Made by a program: the position numbers and the translations under genes. Below, in pieces: positions 32,681 to 41,157 of a DNA stretch of 64,000 nt. The notes below the pieces were generated by a model, which was not told the DNA's origin, ran no database searches, and saw only the letters and a program-made list of their open reading frames with translations. The DNA comes from Plantactinospora endophytica. Lineage in GTDB: Bacteria > Actinomycetota > Actinomycetes > Mycobacteriales > Micromonosporaceae. The stretch is from assembly GCF_016862915.1 (NCBI RefSeq), contig NZ_BONW01000010.1:62001-126000 (forward strand), read 5' to 3'. Every line of letters begins with the position of its first letter. Position 1 is the stretch's first letter.

Positions 32681-33133
32681 CTACCGGCCGCGACGCCGCC
32701 CGGTGAGCGCGCCGAGCCCGATCATGGCAATCCCGAGAACCAGGTGCAGCCAGTTGTCCGCGTCGTCCACCGGCAGGAAGTTCGCCAGGCTCTCCTTCTC
32801 GATGGTGATGCCGTACACGAACAGCACCAGGTAGACGGCGCCGCCGCCGACCAGGAAGGTCCGCGCGCCGGTGGCCGTCCGGGCCAGCGCCAGCCCGATC
32901 ACCCCGGTGACCAGGTGTACGAGGTTGTGCAGCACGGAGACCTCGAAGAGCCCGAAGAGCCGGGCGTCGGACAGGTGTCCGGCCAGCCGCATGTCGTCGT
33001 AGTTGCTGGTGATCTCCGGAATGAAGCCGAGCACCCCGAGCGCGAGGAAGACGACCGAGACCGCGATCGCCGCGTTGCTCACCGGTGACCGGCCGGTGTG
33101 TGGCCGGGAGACTGTCGAACTGGCTCTGTGCAC
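32681..33133 (-). CDS. DUF4383 membrane protein
   Basis: The 150-aa protein has four helices and DUF4383 landmarks: LGVLGFIPEITSNYDDMRLAGH, LFGLFEVSVLHNLVHLVTGVIGLALA, ARTFLVGGGAVYLVLFVYGI and NWLHLVLGIAMIGLGAL. DUF4383 proteins are small membrane proteins often beside stress or respiratory genes; no activity is known. I chose the GTG at 33133, with GGAGG 10 nt upstream; a GTG nearer the first helix (VSNAAIAVS) is the alternative. It lies 108 bp upstream of ctaD on the same strand. Confidence 0.8.
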   Translation of the reverse strand: MHRASSTVSRPHTGRSPVSNAAIAVSVVFLALGVLGFIPEITSNYDDMRLAGHLSDARLFGLFEVSVLHNLVHLVTGVIGLALARTATGARTFLVGGGAVYLVLFVYGITIEKESLANFLPVDDADNWLHLVLGIAMIGLGALTGRRRGR

Positions 33134-33255
33134 CGCGCTGGAACCTCCGTCCTCGTCTGCTCGTGCCGTCGTTTCCTCAAGTCCTCGTCTGCTCGTGGAG
33201 TCGTCTGCCTCGGGTCCTCTTCCCCGGGCTCGTGGCCGGGACCGCGCCGGGCGGC

Positions 33256-34404
33256 TCAACCCTGGCTGGCGGCGGCCGACCGGCGTACCTGGTCGTACAG
33301 CTCGACGTAGCGCTCCGCCATCATTGCGGGGGTGAACCGGAGGCTGGCCTCCTGCCGGCAGTCCCGCTCGTCCAGCCCGGCGACCTCCCGGACCAGGTCG
33401 GCGAGACCGTCCTCGTCGTCGGCGAGCAGCCCGGTCCGGCCGTGCTCGATCAGCTCCGGCAGGCAGCCCCGGCCGATCGCCAGCACCGGAGTGCCCAGCG
33501 CCAGCGACTCGATCACCGCCGTACCACCCGGCTCCTCCCAACACAGCGGGAAGAGGCTGGCTCGGGCAGCCGCCACCAGGTCGTCCCGGGCGGCACCGGC
33601 GACCATCCCGACCCAGCGCACCCGATCGCCGTCGACCAGCGGGGCGACCTCGTCGCGCCAGTACCGTACGTCCGGATTCTGTCCCGCCTCCGGGCCGGCG
33701 GTGGCCAGTTCCTCCGGTCGCCGGTACGGCCCGACCGGCCCGGCCAGCACCAGGTCGAACCCGGCCTGGTGGGCCAGCCGCGCCCCGAGGTGCTGCCCCT
33801 TGCCCGGTGTGATTCGGCCGAGGATCACCAGGTGGTCGGACTTCTCGACCGGCGCCCGACGGTTGGCGTCCACGGCCAGCGGGGTGGCCAGGTGGACGTG
33901 CCCGACCGCGTGGTCGCGCAGCGCCTGCGGCGCCCGGGCGAGCTGGGCCGCCGAGACCCCGTTCACCCGCACCCGGTCGCCGCCGTCCAGATAGCCGTAC
34001 AGGTCCGGGTGCTTGCCGAGGTCCCAGTGCAGGGTGTGCAGCGCCGGCCCGCTGCCCGGACCCATCGCGGCCAGCACCGCCAGCCCGACCGCCTCCACGT
34101 GGTCGTGCACCAGGTCGACGTCGTCGCGTTCCCGCAGCGCCCGGACCACCCCGTTCAGGTGCGCCTGCGAGATACCGCAGACCTGGTTGTACGGCCGTTG
34201 CAGCGCACCGAACTGGCCGTCGGGGAAGACCGACAGCAGTTCGTCGACCGGGAGCGTGGCGTCCGCCGTCGAGGCCAGCACCACCCGTACGCCGAGCCGG
34301 CGCAGTTCGGGTACCAGCGTGGCGACAATGTTCTCGATCCCGCCGTACCCGGGCGGCGGCACCGGCAGCCACGGCCCGGCGTTCATCAGCACGGTGAGGC
34401 TCAT
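33256..34404 (-). CDS. GT4-family glycosyltransferase
   Basis: The 382-aa protein has the two Rossmann halves of GT-B enzymes: an N-terminal GYGGIENIVATLVPELRRLGV with the donor-side glycine loop, and a C-terminal GRITPGKGQHLGARLA, followed by EEPGGTAVIESLALGTPVLA, the GT4 nucleotide-sugar signature (E-x7-E). It is the second of two glycosyltransferase genes, 97 bp downstream of the gpgS-like gene and on the same strand. Together they suggest a glucosylglycerate or envelope-glycan role. Donor and acceptor are not known. Confidence 0.9.
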   Translation of the reverse strand: MSLTVLMNAGPWLPVPPPGYGGIENIVATLVPELRRLGVRVVLASTADATLPVDELLSVFPDGQFGALQRPYNQVCGISQAHLNGVVRALRERDDVDLVHDHVEAVGLAVLAAMGPGSGPALHTLHWDLGKHPDLYGYLDGGDRVRVNGVSAAQLARAPQALRDHAVGHVHLATPLAVDANRRAPVEKSDHLVILGRITPGKGQHLGARLAHQAGFDLVLAGPVGPYRRPEELATAGPEAGQNPDVRYWRDEVAPLVDGDRVRWVGMVAGAARDDLVAAARASLFPLCWEEPGGTAVIESLALGTPVLAIGRGCLPELIEHGRTGLLADDEDGLADLVREVAGLDERDCRQEASLRFTPAMMAERYVELYDQVRRSAAASQG

Positions 34405-34501
34405 CGGCCCTCCCCGGCACGTCGCTGCTTGCCGGCACGTCGCGCCCCGCCCCCGGTCCGTCGCTTCTCGCCGGCACCGTCGGGTTGGGCGGCGGGCCCC
34501 G

Positions 34502-35509
34502 TCACACTGCGGCCCTGCGCAGGGCCGGGCGGAGCTCGGCCAGCGGCGGGCGTTCCCGGACGGAGACGTCGCTGACCACGATCTCCCGGTCCAGGTTGGG
34601 CAGCGCGGTGCTGCCGTCCCGGCGGAACTGCACGAGCAGGTTCCCCGGCGGTACGGTCTCCTCGACCAGGCCCCGCCGGCAGAGCCGCTGCCACACGGTG
34701 TGCAGGATCTGCCCGGACATCCGGCCGAGCGCCTCGGTGTCCTGGTGCCGGTGCAGGCGCTCGCCGAGGTCGACCTGGGCGAGCGCGTCCAGGCCGCACA
34801 TCTCCAGCAGGTCGATCAGCATCGCCGTCTCCACCCCGTAGCCGGAGACGAACGGCACCCGTTCGAGTACGTCCCGCCGGCCGGCGTACTCCCCGGCGAG
34901 TGGCTGGACGAAACCGGCCAGTTCCGGCCAGAAGAGGTTGAACAGCGGGCGGGCCACCAGTTCGGTCACCCGGCCGCCACCCTCGGCCTCCACGCCGCTG
35001 GTGCCGACCAGCGGGCGGTGGTAGAAGCCCTTCACGAACGCGACGGACGGATCGGTGAGCAGCGGACCGAGCAGTCCGGTGACGAAGTGCGGCTGGAACT
35101 CCCGCAGGTCGGCGTCGACGAAGACGACCAGGTCGCCGTCCGAGCCGGCCAGCCCGGCCCAGAGCGCGTCGCCCTTGCCGTCCAGCCGGGGCAGGCCCCG
35201 GGTCATCTCGTCCTGACTGATCACCCGTGCGCCGGCCGCCGCGGCGACGACAGCCGTACCGTCGCTGGACCGGGAGTCGACCACCACCAGCTCGTCGACC
35301 AGCGAGACCTGTTCCACCAGGCAGGCCCGGATCGCCGCCACGATCGCCCCGACGGTGGCCTCCTCGTCCCGGGCCGGGATGACGACGCTGACCGTACGCC
35401 CCTCCTTCAGGTACGCGAGCTGTCGTGGCGTCCACTGATCGGCCACGCCGGTGCGGTGGCTGGACCACGCCTCCAGCGCCGGTGACACGGCGGTACGCGA
35501 GCGCCGCAT
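34502..35509 (-). CDS. gpgS: Glucosyl-3-phosphoglycerate synthase-like glycosyltransferase
   Basis: The 335-aa GT-A enzyme matches mycobacterial GpgS: the nucleotide site SVVIPARDEEATVG near 41-54, VVDSRSSDGT, the KGDALWAGL segment near 112, the metal site D132-A-D134 (VFVDADLREF), and the acceptor-side GFVQPLAGEYAGRRDVLERVPFVSGYGVE. GpgS transfers glucose to 3-phosphoglycerate, the first step to glucosylglycerate and, in mycobacteria, methylglucose lipopolysaccharide. The start at 35509 gives the usual length; it is divergent from secA2. The phosphatase GpgP is not in the window. Confidence 0.9.
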   Translation of the reverse strand: MRRSRTAVSPALEAWSSHRTGVADQWTPRQLAYLKEGRTVSVVIPARDEEATVGAIVAAIRACLVEQVSLVDELVVVDSRSSDGTAVVAAAAGARVISQDEMTRGLPRLDGKGDALWAGLAGSDGDLVVFVDADLREFQPHFVTGLLGPLLTDPSVAFVKGFYHRPLVGTSGVEAEGGGRVTELVARPLFNLFWPELAGFVQPLAGEYAGRRDVLERVPFVSGYGVETAMLIDLLEMCGLDALAQVDLGERLHRHQDTEALGRMSGQILHTVWQRLCRRGLVEETVPPGNLLVQFRRDGSTALPNLDREIVVSDVSVRERPPLAELRPALRRAAV

Positions 35510-35758
35510 GGGACCGACCTCCCAACTGCCTCGCCCGGACCCCGGCCGGGGTACCGGTGCAGCCCTGCAGCCTTCCCCGCCGGTCCCGGATCAACCGTCC
35601 CGCCGCCCCGCCGAGAGTCGCCCCGGGCCGTGCTCGGGCGCCGCGCCGCATACCGCCCACCCGGGCACATTCGGGCGGTACGGACATCCCGCCACCGGCC
35701 TTCCGAGAGCGGACACCGCACCCGGCCGGGCGGGCCGCACTTTGCCGGAGAGTTCGCG

Positions 35759-35764
35759 TACCGT
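35759..35764 (+). promoter_or_regulatory. Candidate leaderless -10 element for secA2
   Basis: TACCGT (TANNNT) ends 8 nt before the ATG at 35773, and no Shine-Dalgarno is visible. The message probably starts at or next to the start codon. Confidence 0.4.
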
Positions 35765-35772
35765 TGCCCGTC

Positions 35773-38067
35773 ATGGGTGTGTCGCAACGGTTGAAGACCA
35801 GGGTCCGGCGTTTCCTCCAGCGTCCGGGCACCACAGTTGATCTGGCGCCGCTGGAGAAGCTGCTGCCCACGATCGAGGCGCGCGAGGAGGAGCTGACCGA
35901 ACTCGGCGACGAGGAACTCACCGAGGCGGCCGGCAAGGCCGAGGACTACGTCGAGATCTGTGCCGTCGGCCGGGAGGCCGCCCGGCGTGGGCTCGACCAG
36001 CGGCCGTACGACGTGCAGTTGCTCGGCGCCATGTCGCTGCTGGCCGGCAAGGTCGCCGAGATGGCCACCGGTGAGGGCAAGACGCTGACCGCGACGATCG
36101 CCGCGTACGGGCACGTCCGGCGCGGCAACGGCCCGGTGCACGTACTGACCGTCAACGACTACCTGGCCCGCCGGGACGCCGAGTGGATGGAGCCGGTGTA
36201 CCGGCTGCTCGGCCTGAGCGTCGGCTGGGTCACCGAGGCGTCCACCCGGGAGGAGCGCCAGGCGGCGTACGCCTGCGACGTCACCTACGTGTCGGTCAGC
36301 GAGGCCGGCTTCGACTTCCTCCGCGACCAGCTCGTCACCGACATCGACGACCGGGTGCAGCCGCCGCTGACCACCGCGATCGTGGACGAGGCCGACTCGA
36401 TCCTGATCGACGAGGCCCGGGTGCCGATGGTGCTGGCCGGTGCGGTACCCGGCGAGCAGGACCCGGTGCACCAGGCCGCCTCGGTGATCCGGGGACTGCG
36501 GTCCGGCCGGCACTACACGGTCGCCGACGACGGCCGCAGCGTCGCCTTCACCGATGCCGGGCTGGCCGAGGTCGAGTCCCGGCTCGGCGACGTCGACCTC
36601 TACGACGACGAGCACGTCGAGCAGCTCTCCGCCGTCAACGTCGCCCTGCACGCGCACGCCCTGCTGCACCGGGACGTCGACTACATCGTCCGCAACGACG
36701 GCGTCGAGCTGATCGACGAGATGCGCGGCCGGGTCGCCCAGCGCCGCCGCTGGCCGGACGGGCTCCAGGCGGCGGTGGAGGCGAAGGAGGGGCTGGACGC
36801 CACCGCCGAGGGCGAGGTGCTCGGCACCATCACCGTGCAGGCGTACGTCGCGCTCTACCGGACCGTCTGCGGGATGACCGCCACGGCGGTGCTGGTCGGC
36901 GACCAGTTGCGGGAGTTCTTCTCGCTCGAGGTCGCGGTGATCCCGCCGAACACCCCGTGTGTCCGGGTCGACGACCCGGACCGGATCTACGCCACCCGGG
37001 GTGAGAAGGAAGAGGCGCTGATCCAGGAGATCCAGGAGCAGCACGAGACCGGCCGTCCGGTGCTGATCGGCACCCTGGACGTGCAGGAGTCGGAGCGGCT
37101 CGCCGAGGCGCTGCGCGAGGCCGGCGTGCCGTGCACGGTGCTGAACGCGAAGAACGACGCCGAGGAGGCGGCGATCATCGCCGAGGCCGGCAAGCACGGC
37201 GCGGTGACCGTCTCCACCCAGATGGCCGGCCGGGGTGTCGACATCCGGCTCGGCGGCAGCGACCAGGCCGACCGGGACCGGGTGGCCGAACTCGGCGGCC
37301 TGTTCGTGATCGGCAGCGGCCGGCACGACAGCCGGCGGGTCGACGACCAGCTCCGGGGCCGGGCCGGCCGGCAGGGCGACCCCGGTCGCTCGGTCTTCTT
37401 CGTCAGCCTCGAGGACAACCTGGTCATCCGGCACGCCCCGGACGCGATCCCGCCGTCGCCCCGGATGAACGCCGACGGTCTGGTCACCGACGAGCAGGTC
37501 GACTTCGCCATCGAGCACGCGCAGCGGATCGCGGAGGGCGTCAACCACGAGATCCACCGCAACACCTGGCGGTACAGCGTGGTGATCGAGCAGCAGCGCA
37601 AGGCGCTCGCCGAGCGTCGGGAGCGGCTGCTCACCAGCGAGGTGGCGGCGCAGATGCTGACCGAGCGTTTCCCGGACCGGGCCAAGGAGATGGACGAGGA
37701 ACTCCTCTCCCGGGTCGGCCGGTCGATCGCGCTGTACCACCTCGACCGGCTCTGGGCACACCACCTCGCCGAGCTCTCCGAGGTACGCGAGGGCGTGCAC
37801 CTGCGGGCGCTCGGTCGGCTCGACCCGCTCGACGAGTTCCACCGCTCGGCGGTGCCGGCGTTCAACGCGCTGGTGCCGGAGATCGAGACCCGTACGGTGG
37901 AGACCTTCGAGGAGAACGAGTTCGACGAGGACTGGCAGCCGGGCGGCGACGAGCTGGTCCGGCCCAGCGCCACCTGGACCTACCTGGTCCACGACAACCC
38001 GTTCGGCTCGGAACTCGACCGGCTGATCGCCGCCGTCGGGCGTCGGCTCACCTCCGGCTCGCGCTGA
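35773..38067 (+). CDS. secA2: Accessory Sec translocase ATPase SecA2
   Basis: The 764-aa protein is clearly SecA but shorter than housekeeping SecA (about 900 or more residues), as is SecA2. Walker A is MATGEGKT (97-104), the B motif is IVDEADSILIDEA with D205, and motor motifs STQMAGRGVDIRLGG and QLRGRAGRQGDPG follow. The HWD/linker portion is trimmed and the C-terminal zinc tail is absent. SecA2 exports a small set of proteins, often lacking normal signals. The gene begins at a leaderless-looking ATG, is divergent from gpgS, and is followed by a hairpin. No SecY2 or accessory Asp genes are nearby, as in other actinobacteria. Confidence 0.92.
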   Translation: MGVSQRLKTRVRRFLQRPGTTVDLAPLEKLLPTIEAREEELTELGDEELTEAAGKAEDYVEICAVGREAARRGLDQRPYDVQLLGAMSLLAGKVAEMATGEGKTLTATIAAYGHVRRGNGPVHVLTVNDYLARRDAEWMEPVYRLLGLSVGWVTEASTREERQAAYACDVTYVSVSEAGFDFLRDQLVTDIDDRVQPPLTTAIVDEADSILIDEARVPMVLAGAVPGEQDPVHQAASVIRGLRSGRHYTVADDGRSVAFTDAGLAEVESRLGDVDLYDDEHVEQLSAVNVALHAHALLHRDVDYIVRNDGVELIDEMRGRVAQRRRWPDGLQAAVEAKEGLDATAEGEVLGTITVQAYVALYRTVCGMTATAVLVGDQLREFFSLEVAVIPPNTPCVRVDDPDRIYATRGEKEEALIQEIQEQHETGRPVLIGTLDVQESERLAEALREAGVPCTVLNAKNDAEEAAIIAEAGKHGAVTVSTQMAGRGVDIRLGGSDQADRDRVAELGGLFVIGSGRHDSRRVDDQLRGRAGRQGDPGRSVFFVSLEDNLVIRHAPDAIPPSPRMNADGLVTDEQVDFAIEHAQRIAEGVNHEIHRNTWRYSVVIEQQRKALAERRERLLTSEVAAQMLTERFPDRAKEMDEELLSRVGRSIALYHLDRLWAHHLAELSEVREGVHLRALGRLDPLDEFHRSAVPAFNALVPEIETRTVETFEENEFDEDWQPGGDELVRPSATWTYLVHDNPFGSELDRLIAAVGRRLTSGSR

Positions 38068-38088
38068 GCCGTACCGCACCGGGATCTT

Positions 38089-38124
38089 CCGGGGTGGCCG
38101 TCGGATCGCTGACGGCAACCCCGG
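38089..38124 (+). terminator. Hairpin terminator after secA2
   Basis: CCGGGGT and ACCCCGG form an outer stem and CCGTC/GACGG an inner stem, with a 2-by-2 internal mismatch and an 8-nt loop. It begins 22 bp after the secA2 stop. Confidence 0.6.
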
Positions 38125-38234
38125 ACCGGTCGGGATCGTTCTCCCACTGGAACGGGTGGTTTGTCCACCCGGCGCTCGGGTAGTAGCGCAGGTCCGTACC
38201 GGCGCGGGACCGGTATCGGCGGGGGAGAGGCGAC

Positions 38235-38309
38235 ATGGAACAGGCGACGGCACGAACCGGGCGTACCGCGGTGACCGCGGTGGTGGCGGGGGTCCCGGAA
38301 CGGTGCTGA
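38235..38309 (+). CDS. 24-codon leader ORF overlapping the GAF-ANTAR gene
   Basis: MEQATARTGRTAVTAVVAGV opens at an ATG preceded by GGGGGAGAGG, the best ribosome site in the neighbourhood. It stops at a TGA that overlaps the GTG start of the GAF-ANTAR gene (GTGCTGA). The layout implies translational coupling. It could instead mark the original N-terminus of the regulator cut off by a frameshift. Confidence 0.45.
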   Translation: MEQATARTGRTAVTAVVAGVPERC

Positions 38310-39049
38310 GGCTGAGGACGACGACGGAGCCGTCGACCGAGGCCCCGGGCGTGCTGGAGACCGCCGCCCTGCTCCGCGAAGTGACCGCCGGGCTGATCGC
38401 GAGCGACGACTTCGACGTCGCGCTGGACCGGCTGGTGCGTACCGTCCGGGACGCCATGCCCGGGGTGACCTGGTGCGGGGTGACCGTGCTGCGCGCCGGG
38501 GCGCCCGCGTCGGTGGCCGCCTCGGAACCACGACTCGGCGATCTCGACGACGTGCGGCACGGGCCGGACGGGCCGGCGATGGTGGCGATCCGGTCCCGGG
38601 AACTGGTCTGGTCGGCAGATCTGCGCACTGAGACCCGGTGGCGGCCGTGGACCGGTCGGGCGCTGGCCCTCGGCGTACGCGGCGTGCTCGCCGTACCGGT
38701 CGACGTGGACGACCACGTGGTCGGCTCGATCAACCTGTACGCCCGCGAGCCCGGTGTACTGACCGCAAGTCAACAGCTCACCGCGATGCTGCTGGCCGAA
38801 CACGCCGGGCTGCTGCTCGGCGCGGTCCGGGACCGCTCCCGGCAGGTCGGCTCGGCCGGCGAACCCGACGACACGCTCACCGCCGGACAGGTCATCGACC
38901 AGGCGGTCGGGGTTATCATGACCCAACGTGGCTGTCCGGCCACGGAGGCGCTACGGGTGTTGCGGTCCGCCTCGGCGGCCCTGGCCATCCCACTACGGGA
39001 CGTGGCCGAGCGGCTGGTCACCTCGGTGGCCCGGCGCCGGGACACCTGA
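38303..39049 (+). CDS. GAF-ANTAR RNA-binding antiterminator-type regulator
   Basis: The 248-aa protein carries a GAF sensor domain (about 25-170: VALDRLVRTVRDAMPGVTWCGVTVL, ALGVRGVLAVPVDVDDHVVGSINLYA) and a C-terminal ANTAR domain (about 185-240: AGQVIDQAVGVIMTQRGCPATEALRVLR). ANTAR proteins bind paired hairpins in nascent RNA and prevent termination; GAF domains often sense small molecules. I chose the GTG at 38303; it overlaps the stop of the leader ORF, so expression is probably coupled to it. It lies after the secA2 hairpin and before a DUF2231 gene on the same strand. Target transcripts are unknown. Confidence 0.88.
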   Translation: MLRLRTTTEPSTEAPGVLETAALLREVTAGLIASDDFDVALDRLVRTVRDAMPGVTWCGVTVLRAGAPASVAASEPRLGDLDDVRHGPDGPAMVAIRSRELVWSADLRTETRWRPWTGRALALGVRGVLAVPVDVDDHVVGSINLYAREPGVLTASQQLTAMLLAEHAGLLLGAVRDRSRQVGSAGEPDDTLTAGQVIDQAVGVIMTQRGCPATEALRVLRSASAALAIPLRDVAERLVTSVARRRDT

Positions 39050-39188
39050 CTCCTCCGCCGGCCCGTACACCGCGATCGCGATTCGCTTCGGGCCGGTGGC
39101 GGTACGGCGTCTGCGGCGTCGTTTCGGCGGAGTTGCCCGGGGGTAGCACGCTGGGGCTGGTCGAGGAGTGAGCCGGGGAGGCGCCACC

Positions 39189-39695
39189 ATGCAGAGCCGC
39201 CTGCGGGTGCACGGACATCCGATCCAGCCGATGCTGGTGACGTTTCCGTTCGGGCTGTTCGTCTGCGCCACCGTCTTCGACCTGGCCGACGTGCTCGGCG
39301 GTCCGGCGATCCTGGGGCTGGTCGGCTACTGGACGGTGGTGGCGGCGCTGGTCGCGGCCGGGCTCGCGGTGGCGGCCGGCATGGTCGACCTGTGGGACGC
39401 GCCGGGCGACGCGACCCGGCGTACGGCGGTGACCTTCAACCTGGTGAACGCGGCGGTCGCGGTGCTGTTCGTTTTCGCCTGCCTGATCAGGGCCGGCGTG
39501 CCGGAGCACGGGGCCACCGGCGGCCTGGTGGTGGTCGAACTGCTCGCCCTGCTGCTCGGCGCGGTCGGGGTACGGCTGGGTGGCAGCCTGGTCCGCCAGT
39601 TCGACCAGGGGCGCGGCGAGCCGACCAGCTTCGACGGCTTCGGGCCGCCGGCCAGCTCGGTGGCCAGCGGCTTCGGCCGGCGCCGGGGCGGCTGA
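39189..39695 (+). CDS. DUF2231 membrane protein
   Basis: The 168-aa protein begins MQSRLRVHGHPIQPMLVTFPFGLF, the HPxHPxLxxFP pattern that defines DUF2231, and has four helices (VCATVFDLADVLGG, GYWTVVAALVAAGLAVAAGMVDL, FNLVNAAVAVLFVFACLI, GGLVVVELLALLLGAVGVRLGG). The two conserved histidines suggest heme or metal binding in the membrane, which has not been shown. GGGGAGG lies 7 nt before the ATG at 39189; an upstream in-frame GTG at 39168 is less likely. It follows the ANTAR gene by 140 bp. Confidence 0.88.
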   Translation: MQSRLRVHGHPIQPMLVTFPFGLFVCATVFDLADVLGGPAILGLVGYWTVVAALVAAGLAVAAGMVDLWDAPGDATRRTAVTFNLVNAAVAVLFVFACLIRAGVPEHGATGGLVVVELLALLLGAVGVRLGGSLVRQFDQGRGEPTSFDGFGPPASSVASGFGRRRGG

Positions 39696-39755
39696 CCGAC
39701 GGACGACGCACGGAAGCCCCCTGCGCCGGACCGGCCCGCCCGGTTCACGACCGAC

Positions 39756-39796
39756 CGGCGGCGCGATCTCACGGCCGCGGCGGCGCGATCTCACGG
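39756..39796. repeat. Two 19-bp direct repeats, period 22 bp
   Basis: CGGCGGCGCGATCTCACGG occurs at 39756-39774 and 39778-39796. The second copy covers the stop codon of the DUF3500 gene (39791-39793), so the duplication arose at that gene's 3' end. Confidence 0.8.
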
Positions 39797-40744
39797 GTGG
39801 TCGGCGGCCAGGTGCTCGGCGAGCAGGTCGGCACCGAAGTCGCCGTACGGGCGGCGGAGCACGGTGTGCGCGTGGTTGCCGTCCTCGCTGGTGTTGTCGT
39901 ACTCGACGAGCAGGTCCTCGCCCTGGATCCGGTAGTAGTGCCGCCCGCCCGGCCGGGTCGGGCCCTCCCAGGCGAACCAGAGGTCGCCCCGGCCGACCCG
40001 GGCCGCCTCCTGCGCGGCCAGCTCCGGCGGAAGCCGGTCGAGGTAGAGCGCGACGAGCTGGTCGAGCAGGGCCCGGCCGGTCGGTCCGAGCGTGCCGGCC
40101 CGGAGCCCGGGCGGTTCGATCCGGCTGTCGAAGCGCGCCCGGGTGCCGCTGCGGATGTCGGCGGGTGCCTCGTCGGCCACGATCGCCGTGCCCCTGCCGT
40201 CCGGGCCGATCGCGTCGAGCAGGGCGCGGGCGAGATCCTCCTCGGGCGCGAGTGGCCGGCTGACCGGGCGTCCGGCGTAGCTCACCGTCGCCGGATTGGC
40301 GCCGAGGAAGAGCGGTGCCGGCGAGACCCTGTCCCCGGCGACGGTCATCGTCACCGACAGGTGGTGTCCCTCGAACCGCCAGCACCAGAGGTCGTCCCGG
40401 GCCGGGTCGCCGAAGACCACGATCCGGTAGTCGTCGCTGTGCCGGCCCCGCCGCCAGTCCTCCTGGCGGTCGAGGACCTCTTCCAGGGCCATGATGGTGG
40501 CCGCCTGCGCATACGCGTGTGGACTGAGCGCGGTCGCCAGCAGCCGGTGCGTCGCCTTGCGACCGGTCCGGTCGAGATCGGCGAGGCAGGCGCCCGGCCG
40601 GGGCAGCGGCCGGTACTCGATCCAGCGGCGACCGCCCTCGTCGGCGAACGGTCGGACGGCCTGCGGCCGGGCCGGCCCCGGGAGCGCGTCCAGCAGTGCG
40701 GTGGCCGCCGTCCGCATCTGCCCGGCCAGGGTGGTGTTGCGCAT
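39791..40744 (-). CDS. DUF3500 protein
   Basis: The 317-aa product matches DUF3500: RPFADEGGRRWIEYRPLPRPG near the start, then DYRIVVFGDPARDDLWCWRFEGHHLSVTMTV (GxPxxxxpWGWRxEGHHLSLNF in relatives), FLGANPATV, and HYYRIQGEDLLVEYDNTSEDGNHAHTVLR. The histidines in EGHHLS and NHAHT are conserved and may bind metal; no function is known for the family. AGGGAG precedes the ATG at 40744. No signal peptide is seen, although many relatives are exported. The upstream 413 bp contain a degenerate repeat array. Confidence 0.88.
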   Translation of the reverse strand: MRNTTLAGQMRTAATALLDALPGPARPQAVRPFADEGGRRWIEYRPLPRPGACLADLDRTGRKATHRLLATALSPHAYAQAATIMALEEVLDRQEDWRRGRHSDDYRIVVFGDPARDDLWCWRFEGHHLSVTMTVAGDRVSPAPLFLGANPATVSYAGRPVSRPLAPEEDLARALLDAIGPDGRGTAIVADEAPADIRSGTRARFDSRIEPPGLRAGTLGPTGRALLDQLVALYLDRLPPELAAQEAARVGRGDLWFAWEGPTRPGGRHYYRIQGEDLLVEYDNTSEDGNHAHTVLRRPYGDFGADLLAEHLAADHP

Positions 40745-40786
40745 TCTCCCTGTATACCGGCTGTCCCGGCGGCACCACCGGCCAGC

Positions 40787-40960
40787 CTCCCGGCGGAGCG
40801 GGGTGGGCATCTCGACGTCGCCTCCGGTGGAGCGCGGTGGGTGTCTCGACGGCGCTTCCGGCCGGATCGGGATCGGCACCCGGCGGCGCTCCCGGCGCAG
40901 CGGAGTGAGCATCCGGGCGGTGCTCCCGGTGGGGTACCCGGCGGAGCGGGGCGGGGAGTT
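40787..40960. repeat. Five degenerate tandem repeats of about 34 bp
   Basis: Units starting CTCCCGG or a variant begin near 40787, 40822, 40855, 40889 and 40923, with shared GGAGCGG and GGGTG blocks. The array fills most of the 413-bp gap 40745-41157 between the divergent DUF3500 and LVIVD genes; the remainder holds the LVIVD promoter region. No protein of ordinary composition is encoded on either strand. Confidence 0.6.
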
Positions 40961-41076
40961 TGTCCAGCTTGGAAGCCTTCGATCCGCACTTGACCGGGCT
41001 CGACACGCCCGATCGGTGCCTTGTGGACCGGGCTTGGTCGCGCGATGATCAGTACAAGTTCCTTGATCGTTAATTA

Positions 41077-41104
41077 TGTGACTGGAGTCACATCGACCTA
41101 TCCT
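41077..41104 (+). promoter_or_regulatory. Crp-like palindrome overlapping a promoter
   Basis: TGTGACTGGAGTCACA (41077-41092) is a perfect palindrome that fits both the E. coli CRP half-sites (TGTGA-N6-TCACA) and the streptomycete Crp consensus GTG-N6-GNCAC. A candidate -10, TATCCT, lies at 41099-41104, so the palindrome covers the -35 position. It is 66 bp upstream of the LVIVD gene. Confidence 0.6.
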
Positions 41105-41157
41105 GTTCGCAGGTAAGGTCTGCACAATCGTCAACCCCTTTCGAAGGGTGCCGCCAG

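Noticed and set aside
35407-38733. A 1108-codon minus-strand frame opposite secA2
   Set aside because: It is a shadow of SecA2 and the ANTAR gene, with low-complexity Val/Arg/Asp composition and no start signal.
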